From: Symbiobacterium thermophilum | GTDB lineage: Bacteria > Bacillota > Sulfobacillia > UBA995 | DNA: 47,978 nucleotides | Direction: 5' to 3' | NCBI GenBank assembly: GCA_020725145.1 | Contig: DYFO01000011.1 | Coordinates: 1 to 47,978 of the forward strand | In this document: positions 42,679-47,978 of the stretch, in pieces | Layout: each line of letters starts with the position of its first letter | How positions within the stretch are numbered: position 1 is the first letter of the stretch | Translations under genes and position numbers: made by a program | The notes under the pieces: model-generated | Told to the model about the DNA's origin: nothing | The model's input: only the letters and a program-made list of their open reading frames with translations | Databases searched by the model: none

Positions 42679-43841
42679 CTACCGGGAACGGCGCCGCCTC
42701 GCGGGCGAGCGAGTTCTTCCTGAGGCGCGAAGTCCTGATCACCGTAGCGCTGCTGCTGGTATTGACCTGGCTGCTTGTGTCACGGGGGGTTTCGCTGCTC
42801 CTGACCATCCTCATCGACTTCGCGATCTTCACCATCGTGACCCTCAGCCTAAACCTGGAGGTAGGTTTCACCGGCATTCCGCAGTTCGGCCGGGTGATCG
42901 CGGTCATCGCCGGCGCCTTCGCCGTAGGCGCGATCCCCGGGAGACTGTTGGCCTGGTTCATGGGTCTGCCGCACGGGCTGTCTTACGCGGAGGATGCCGT
43001 CAACTACAAGGTGGTTCCCCAGCTCAGCGAGGTTCTCGCCGGCAACGCGTTCCTGGCCGTCGTTTTCTTCCTCTTCTCGCTGGTGCTGGCGGCGTTGTGC
43101 GGCGCCGCGATCGGGTGGCTGGCCTCGCGTCCCGCCATCAGGTTGCGTGAGGCCTACCTTGGGATCTCGCTTTTGGCCTTCGGCGATTTCTTCATGTGGG
43201 CAGGTCACAACTGGGAGCCGCTGGTAGGCGGGACCACCGCGGTCTTCGTCCCCGACCCCTTCCGCATCGTGTGGGGCTACCGCTTCCAGGCGGTGGTCAT
43301 CACCATGCTGGTCGTGACCCTGCTTATCTACCTGTACGTTGAGAGACTGACGCGCTCGCCGTTCGGCCGGGCGCTCAGGATGCTCAGGGACAGCGACGTG
43401 GCGGCGGGTGTGTCGGGCAAGAACATCGTGAGGGTCAGAACGCAGAGCCTCATGATCGGGTCGGCACTGGCGGCGGTGGCCGGCGGGATGTACGTGATCT
43501 ACACCGGGACCTGTACCGCCATCGGTTTTACCAGGCTCACCTGGACCTTCTGGCCGTGGGCCTACATGATGCTGGGTGGCATCGGCAGCAACGCCGGGGT
43601 GGTCCTTGGGGTGCTCTTGCTCACCACCATGCGGTCGATCATCACCGTTTACCGCTTCAAGCTATTCGGCTTTCTGACCGTCTGGGGCATCGATCCTCTC
43701 TGGCTCGAGTATGCCCTGATGGGCCTGGTCATCGTGGTGGTCGTGCTGTTCATGCCGCATGGCCTGATCCCGGCCAAGGTTGAGCCCATCCTGCCGCTCG
43801 GCCGGGTGAAGAAGGCTCTGGAGCGGACCGCGCAGGGCTAG
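42675..43841 (+). CDS. livM: Branched-chain-type ABC transporter permease LivM
   Basis: A 388-aa polytopic permease. Family features are ILIDFAIFTIVTLSLNLEVG, FTGIPQFGRVIAVIAGAFAV, a large loop after helix 3, RLREAYLGISLLAFGDFF, SPFGRALRMLRDSDVAAGVS (EAA-like loop) and the terminal LMGLVIVVVVLFMPHGLIPA. An insertion around 85-120 (GLPHGLSYAEDAVNYKVVPQ) makes it longer than E. coli-type cores. ATG 42675 overlaps the livH stop. It is the last gene before the bidirectional hairpin. Confidence 0.94.
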   Translation: MTTGNGAASRASEFFLRREVLITVALLLVLTWLLVSRGVSLLLTILIDFAIFTIVTLSLNLEVGFTGIPQFGRVIAVIAGAFAVGAIPGRLLAWFMGLPHGLSYAEDAVNYKVVPQLSEVLAGNAFLAVVFFLFSLVLAALCGAAIGWLASRPAIRLREAYLGISLLAFGDFFMWAGHNWEPLVGGTTAVFVPDPFRIVWGYRFQAVVITMLVVTLLIYLYVERLTRSPFGRALRMLRDSDVAAGVSGKNIVRVRTQSLMIGSALAAVAGGMYVIYTGTCTAIGFTRLTWTFWPWAYMMLGGIGSNAGVVLGVLLLTTMRSIITVYRFKLFGFLTVWGIDPLWLEYALMGLVIVVVVLFMPHGLIPAKVEPILPLGRVKKALERTAQG

Positions 43842-43854
43842 CAGGGGATGACGC

Positions 43855-43895
43855 ACGGGAGCCGGCCGCTCGGCGAGGAGGCGGCCGGCTCCCGT
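43855..43895. terminator. Perfect 15-bp hairpin between convergent operons
   Basis: ACGGGAGCCGGCCGC (43855-43869) and GCGGCCGGCTCCCGT (43881-43895) are perfect inverted repeats separated by 11 bases. The hairpin lies between the livM stop (43841) and the converging lipoprotein stop (43932), so it can serve both directions. Neither side has a T run, so termination would have to be structure-driven or factor-assisted. Confidence 0.7.
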
Positions 43896-43931
43896 CACCC
43901 GCAAAGACACGGCGGAAAGCCCTCTCCGGCG

Positions 43932-44732
43932 CTACTTGTTCTCGTACGACCAGTCCGGCAGGCAGAGCGGCACCACGGTGCGCACGCGCTCGTCGGCCTG
44001 GAACCATAGCACGAGCGAGCCGTACGGACTGGTGGCCGGACGGAGCACGAACTCCTGATCGAACTCGTACCAGCCGTCGCCCGCAGGGGTTAGGGCCAGT
44101 TCCGTTTCTTCCAGCAGGACGAGGTGGCCGTCCTCGACGCAGGCGTAAAGCGGCCCTGCGGTGTGGGCGCGGCCTGCCACACGCAGCACGGCCCGTACAC
44201 CCTGGAAGGGGACGGGCAGACGCACGCGTATGGGCGCGCTTGCGTCTGCCTCCTCGTGCTCGTGGATCGGCAGCGCCGATGCCGAGCCGTCGGGCCCAAG
44301 CAGGTTGACCCTCAGCTCGCGCTCGGTTTCAAGCTGAAGCAAGAGATAGGGATAGGTGAAGGCCTGGGTGACGAACTCGTGAGGGCCGGGCTCGCGGTAG
44401 GTCACCTCCAGCACCAACGCGTCGGGCTGCTCGCTGGCAGCGTTCAACACCACGGCATAGCCCCCGGTGGGCCGCTCGCCCATGGCGATCACCACGTAGC
44501 GTGACTGCCCCCGGCGGAGGACGTAGACACCTTCCAGTCTGCTCACAACCTGGGCCCACTCGCCGATCTCCGTCGGAACCTCGAACTCACCGGGTAGGCG
44601 GATCGTCGGGCACTTCACGCTCGACCCGTTGTTCGCCCCGGTGCTCTGCGGCAGTTCCGCATGTGGACGGCAGCCCACGGCAGGCAAGGCCATCAGGGCG
44701 AGAACGCACATCCACTTCAGGCTTTTTCTCAC
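43932..44732 (-). CDS. Lipoprotein with PrcB-like and Gmad2-like domains
   Basis: A 266-aa predicted lipoprotein starting at GTG 44732, with AAAGGAGG 8 bases upstream. The signal is MRKSLKWMCVLALMALPAVG followed by Cys21. Residues about 45-145 resemble the PrcB C-terminal domain (YVVIAMGERPTGGYAVVL, then YREPGPHEFVTQAFTYPYLL). Residues about 155-260 look like a Gmad2 beta-sandwich (VRLPVPFQGVRAVLRVAGRA, GDGWYEFDQEFVL), a domain found in spore-germination and envelope lipoproteins. Assignments are by pattern memory. It is the last gene of the reverse-strand operon. Confidence 0.8.
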   Translation of the reverse strand: MRKSLKWMCVLALMALPAVGCRPHAELPQSTGANNGSSVKCPTIRLPGEFEVPTEIGEWAQVVSRLEGVYVLRRGQSRYVVIAMGERPTGGYAVVLNAASEQPDALVLEVTYREPGPHEFVTQAFTYPYLLLQLETERELRVNLLGPDGSASALPIHEHEEADASAPIRVRLPVPFQGVRAVLRVAGRAHTAGPLYACVEDGHLVLLEETELALTPAGDGWYEFDQEFVLRPATSPYGSLVLWFQADERVRTVVPLCLPDWSYENK

Positions 44733-44789
44733 CGGCTTGCCTCCTTTCCGACTACCGCTTTGGACGGCGGGCCGGAGCACAAGTTCCCT

Positions 44790-45425
44790 TCAGCGGCGCT
44801 CGGCCAGCACCAACCAGTGGGCCGAGCGACCGACCCCCGAAGCCGGACGCTCGTCGAGCTTCAGGGTCAACCGCAACGGCCTAAAGCCTGCGAGCAGCCG
44901 GAGGAGCGATGCCCGGCTCACGTAGTGGTGTGCGATGCCCGCCTCCTGGCCATCGGCGCGGATGAAGGTATGGGGTTCGATCTGCTCGCCGTTCCCCCAG
45001 GATGAGTTGCGCCTGTCGTTGAAGGTGCCGAGGAAGAGTCCGCCGGGTACCAGCACGCGGCGGACCTCGTCCAGTGCCTTGACCAGATCCGCTCGCGTGC
45101 CGTGATACAGCACGTTGATCGCCAGCACAAGGTCGAAACTTGCGTCCGGATAAGGCAGGGCCCGCATGTCGGCCACCTGGACGCGCTCGGCCAAACCCCG
45201 CGGCGCCAGAGCCTGCCGACACTCTGCCACGCCGTCGAGGCTGAGGTCGCAGCCCCATACGTCGAAACCGTTCTCCGCGAGATAGACAAGATGCCTCCCC
45301 AGACCGGCGCCGACGTCCAGCGCCCGGCGGCCGGGACGTGCGAGCAGTTCGGGCAGGGCGCGGTAGACTTCCTCGTGCGGACGTCGCCAGTACGGATCGT
45401 CTACCTTCTTCCAGTCCCAGGCCAT
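44790..45425 (-). CDS. SAM-dependent class I methyltransferase
   Basis: A 211-aa methyltransferase. Motif I is ALDVGAGLGRHLVYLAENG (residues 35-53) and the acidic residue after strand 2 is in VWGCDLS. The motif II/III region reads VQVADMRALPYPDASFDLVL and VLVPGGLFLGTFND. It is close to the UbiE/type-11 group; the substrate is unknown. ATG 45425 has GAGGAGGAAAT upstream. It sits 18 bases after the large exported protein in the same operon, an unusual partnership of a cytoplasmic enzyme with two exported proteins. Confidence 0.9.
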   Translation of the reverse strand: MAWDWKKVDDPYWRRPHEEVYRALPELLARPGRRALDVGAGLGRHLVYLAENGFDVWGCDLSLDGVAECRQALAPRGLAERVQVADMRALPYPDASFDLVLAINVLYHGTRADLVKALDEVRRVLVPGGLFLGTFNDRRNSSWGNGEQIEPHTFIRADGQEAGIAHHYVSRASLLRLLAGFRPLRLTLKLDERPASGVGRSAHWLVLAERR

Positions 45426-45443
45426 GGCGGATTTCCTCCTCGG

Positions 45444-47828
45444 TCAGCTTTCGGTCAAGACCCGCAAAAGGTAACTTCCGGGTCCGGCGACCGCGAAGGA
45501 TATCTCGTCGGTGAAAGAGGGGAGCTCACGTTCGCCGAGCGATGCGATGGGCCGACCGTCGCGCCAGACTTCAACCCTTACCGCCTGTTCTCTCAGGTAA
45601 AGAGGATAGCCGACCGTCACCCAGTGCACGTAGCCATCCCCGAGGGGGATGTCGCGGCCGAGCAGTTCGATGGGATATTCGTATACACCGGGTGCGGGCC
45701 TGTGTTCGGGGCCGCGCCGGGCGAGCAACACCGGCGTGTGATAGTCGAGGAAGGCCGCTACCAGCTCGGTGGAGGTTGCGAACACCAGGCCGCGGCCGGC
45801 ATAGGTCTGGCGAACATGCGCAAGATGGCGATCCAGGCGGTCGAAGGCCCCCCCACGTGTGCTCTGCCAACCCCCGTCGCCCAGCATGAACATGGCGTGG
45901 GTGAAAAGCGACACCGCATGTACACCGGGTCGCGGCCGGCCGCCGGGAGCGAACGCCTCGAAAGCCGCCGCGATCTTGGCGTTCATCGTTTCGACGCTGT
46001 CCCACTCCGGGACGGTGGCTCCCGCGGGACCGGGTAGGAACTGCACCACTCCCAGGTCTTGTAGCTCCTCGGCACGGCGGGTGATATCACCGGGGGAGCT
46101 GAAGTAGACGTTCAGGCCCCGCTCGACCGCTTCCTGCGGCTCCATCCGGCCTTCGGCGTCGGCCCCTCCCCAAAGGCCCGATCGCCGGAAGGCCGCCACC
46201 GAGGCTCGCACGTCACCGGGGAGGATGCCGAAATCGAACGAACCGGTGCGCACGGCCAGTTCTTGTCTGCGCGTGAGCGACTCAAGCGCGGCGACGTACC
46301 AGTGAAGGCTGCCTGTCCTGCTCGTGACGTCTCCTGGTTCCCCCCCGGGACGCGTCTGGTGCGCCCATCCGTGTTCGTTGTGGTTGGCCCAAAAGCCGTC
46401 GGTGGCGGCATCGTAGGTGAGCACGTTGCCGGGCAGGCGGGGGTCGTAGTCCATGTGTAGGTGGGGGCTGTACTGGTGCCCGCGCGAGGCTCCCTCGCGC
46501 ACCGACTGCTCTATCTCGGCGATGACCGCCTCCCAACGACCGGTGGAGGACCGTTCCGCCGCCCACTTCGCCGCCAGTACCGCCGGCCAGGCCACGTAAT
46601 GGCTCCATCGCGCCCCGTGGGCTTCGGCGATGCGGTTGAGCTCCCGAACCTTGTCCACCATCTGCACCTGGAACTCCTCGGGGTCCAGCCAGCCGTTACG
46701 GTTGCCGGTGGCCGGGCCGGGGTAGCCCGCCCCGTCCATGGGCTCGAGGTCGTTGGTCAGGACGTAGTAGAGCACTCCGGGCTCGGGATCCCACACCAGC
46801 ACTTCCACCGCCACCTCCGCCTGACCGGCGCGGAAGCGGGCCGTCCACGGACGGTCGAGGTTCACCGCGTGGGGCCGCTGCCCCCGGACCTCCCAGCTTA
46901 CGCTGGCTTCCTCTCCCGGGCCGAGGGGTCCCACCACGACCGCTCTTGAGCCCCCGGACCGGATCACCAGACCGAAGCCGTACGGCTCCACGGCGGCAAG
47001 CGTGACCTCGGGCAACGGACCCGTCAGCGTGGTGCGCACCGTGAACGTCTGCCCCAGCGTGAGCTCGGCCCACGTGCGGTCGATCCTCAGATACGGCTGG
47101 GGTGAGAACTCGTCGGCAACGGTTTCGGGGGGGGCCGGATCCACCGGGATTTGACGCCCGACCCAGCCCGTGCTACCGGGCCGGACTTCCGGCCGCCGTG
47201 TTCCCAGGTAGACGTGGTTGTACAGCACGTGATTGCCGTCGGCGGCCGAAAGCACGATCTCGACCCCCGCCAGACGGGCGGCCGCTACCGACGGCAAATG
47301 CTGGGCCAGCAGCTTCCCCAGATGCACGACCGGCATGATCTCTCGACCCAGATAGTTGGCCCAGAAGCGCTCGTCAATCCACAAGGCGTGGTCGGAGCAG
47401 GCAGGGAGATCTCCGACGACCACCCACCCGACCGTGCCCAGAAGGTCCCCGGCTGCGTCCAGAAGGTGGAGCTCGACGCGCGCATCGCCCCGCGTGGACC
47501 GGGCCCGCAGGGCGACGGTGAAGTAGAGGTCGGGTCCGGGCACCGCCACTCGCTGGCGCACCGTCACGCGGTCACCGTGACGAGCCGCCAGATCGAGCAC
47601 CAGGTCTCCCGGAGGGGTGTTGAACACGTCATGGACCAGCGCACGGCTGCGCGGGTCACCCAGCTCCACGCGCCAGCCGGGTACGGGGTCGTCGGGATCG
47701 GAGCCGGCCAGAGCGAAGTCGCCGTTGGCAACGAAGTTGCGCGGTTCGGGCGGTGTCGGCCGGACACTCGAGACGAAGGCCAGCACCAGGGCAACTGCCA
47801 GTGTGCCGAGGACGATCGCCCGCCGCAG
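45444..47828 (-). CDS. Large exported protein, possible deacetylase-like domain, CTG start
   Basis: A 794-aa secreted protein. The signal peptide is MRRAIVLGTLAVALVLAFVS; it needs a CTG start at 47828, with AGGGGGT 7 bases upstream and an in-frame stop two codons before. GTG 47786 would remove most of the signal. Residues about 30-215 look like a carbohydrate-binding jelly roll (FVANGDFALAG...PGWRVELG). An Ig-like stretch follows (about 230-345). Then comes a catalytic-looking domain with YYVLTNDLEPMDG, HLHMDYDPRLPGN, RTGSFDFGILPG and SLFTHAMFMLGDGG, whose Asp, His and Arg motifs recall NodB-type deacetylases. This function is a hypothesis only. Confidence 0.78.
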   Translation of the reverse strand: MRRAIVLGTLAVALVLAFVSSVRPTPPEPRNFVANGDFALAGSDPDDPVPGWRVELGDPRSRALVHDVFNTPPGDLVLDLAARHGDRVTVRQRVAVPGPDLYFTVALRARSTRGDARVELHLLDAAGDLLGTVGWVVVGDLPACSDHALWIDERFWANYLGREIMPVVHLGKLLAQHLPSVAAARLAGVEIVLSAADGNHVLYNHVYLGTRRPEVRPGSTGWVGRQIPVDPAPPETVADEFSPQPYLRIDRTWAELTLGQTFTVRTTLTGPLPEVTLAAVEPYGFGLVIRSGGSRAVVVGPLGPGEEASVSWEVRGQRPHAVNLDRPWTARFRAGQAEVAVEVLVWDPEPGVLYYVLTNDLEPMDGAGYPGPATGNRNGWLDPEEFQVQMVDKVRELNRIAEAHGARWSHYVAWPAVLAAKWAAERSSTGRWEAVIAEIEQSVREGASRGHQYSPHLHMDYDPRLPGNVLTYDAATDGFWANHNEHGWAHQTRPGGEPGDVTSRTGSLHWYVAALESLTRRQELAVRTGSFDFGILPGDVRASVAAFRRSGLWGGADAEGRMEPQEAVERGLNVYFSSPGDITRRAEELQDLGVVQFLPGPAGATVPEWDSVETMNAKIAAAFEAFAPGGRPRPGVHAVSLFTHAMFMLGDGGWQSTRGGAFDRLDRHLAHVRQTYAGRGLVFATSTELVAAFLDYHTPVLLARRGPEHRPAPGVYEYPIELLGRDIPLGDGYVHWVTVGYPLYLREQAVRVEVWRDGRPIASLGERELPSFTDEISFAVAGPGSYLLRVLTES

Positions 47829-47845
47829 GTCTCACACCCCCTGTG

Positions 47846-47864
47846 GGCAGGCCGTATGCCTGCC
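47846..47864 (-). promoter_or_regulatory. Hairpin at the start of the exported-protein transcript
   Basis: GGCAGGC (47846-47852) and GCCTGCC (47858-47864) form a perfect 7-bp stem with a 5-base loop. The predicted transcription start lies at about 47864, so the hairpin would sit at the very 5' end of the message, before AGGGGGT and the CTG start. It may protect the RNA or tune translation. Confidence 0.45.
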
Positions 47865-47871
47865 GAACACC

Positions 47872-47900
47872 ATTGTAGTCCCACCACCGGTGTTTGTCCA
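47872..47900 (-). promoter_or_regulatory. Promoter of the reverse-strand exported-protein operon
   Basis: On the minus strand TGGACA (47900-47895) and TACAAT (47877-47872) are separated by 17 bases; both boxes are five of six to sigma-A consensus. It lies about 45 bases before the CTG start. The remaining bases to the window end (47901-47978) show no gene; a divergent gene may begin beyond the edge. Confidence 0.7.
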
Positions 47901-47978
47901 TGGCAGCGGCACATGCGGCGCTTGGGAGCGTGTAACATTTAGGTAGGCGTTGGAGGGGGAAGTAGCGAAAGAGACCTC

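Noticed and set aside
47901-47978. Gene at the right edge on the plus strand
   Set aside because: There is too little sequence to support a start or promoter; an AT-containing stretch near 47930-47945 lacks paired -35 and -10 boxes.

Overview
The window is a dense, roughly two-thirds GC stretch of bacterial chromosome. The gene order is typical of the Bacillota (Firmicutes): rplS-lepB-rbgA-rnhB-yraN, then dprA-topA-trmFO-hslVU-codY, then rpsB-tsf-pyrH-frr-uppS-cdsA-dxr-rseP-ispG. CodY, the folate-type TrmFO and the heterodimeric ABC exporter fit this. The base composition and an Mbh-like Mrp module suggest a high-GC, possibly thermophilic or anaerobic, deep-branching member, but species and class cannot be fixed from the sequence alone. 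No rRNA, tRNA, CRISPR array, transposon or phage gene was seen.

Layout. 1-3.2 kb: a consensus sigma-A promoter, ribosomal protein L19, signal peptidase I, the ribosome-assembly GTPase RbgA, RNase HII, YraN and a possible 49-aa protein. 3.2-10.9 kb: a nine-gene cation/proton antiporter operon (E-F-G-MbhD-[MbhE+B]-C-D-D-D). It matches the antiporter half of archaeal Mbh/Mbx complexes but has no hydrogenase genes, and its last subunit carries three exact-length 23-residue repeats. 10.9-18 kb: a small reverse-strand protein, the YifB/ComM AAA+ protein, a winged-helix-like protein, an orphan oligopeptide-type binding lipoprotein, and a MutL-type ASKHA ATPase paired with an uncharacterised 454-aa protein. 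18-22 kb: a 474-base gap holding hairpins, possible gene remnants and a promoter, then an asymmetric pair of ABC exporter half-transporters.

22-38.7 kb: housekeeping genes for DNA uptake and topology, tRNA methylation, the HslVU protease, the CodY regulator, translation (S2, EF-Ts, RRF), UMP kinase, undecaprenyl-diphosphate and CDP-diacylglycerol synthesis, a YtvI-like permease, two MEP-pathway enzymes (Dxr, IspG) and the site-2 protease RseP. 38.9-43.8 kb: a complete branched-chain-amino-acid-type ABC importer in the order K-G-F-H-M. 43.8-47.9 kb: after a perfect bidirectional hairpin, a reverse-strand operon encodes a large exported protein with a possible deacetylase-like domain, a methyltransferase and a PrcB/Gmad2-like lipoprotein.

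The most unexpected signal concerns translation starts. At five separate genes (1028, 4323, 13124, 32524, and 47828 on the minus strand) the Shine-Dalgarno spacing, the upstream stop and the expected N-terminal motif or signal peptide all point to a CTG start codon. Three of these overlap the previous stop as CTGA. TTG and GTG starts are also very common, so this genome appears to use relaxed start-codon selection with strong Shine-Dalgarno sites and tight translational coupling.
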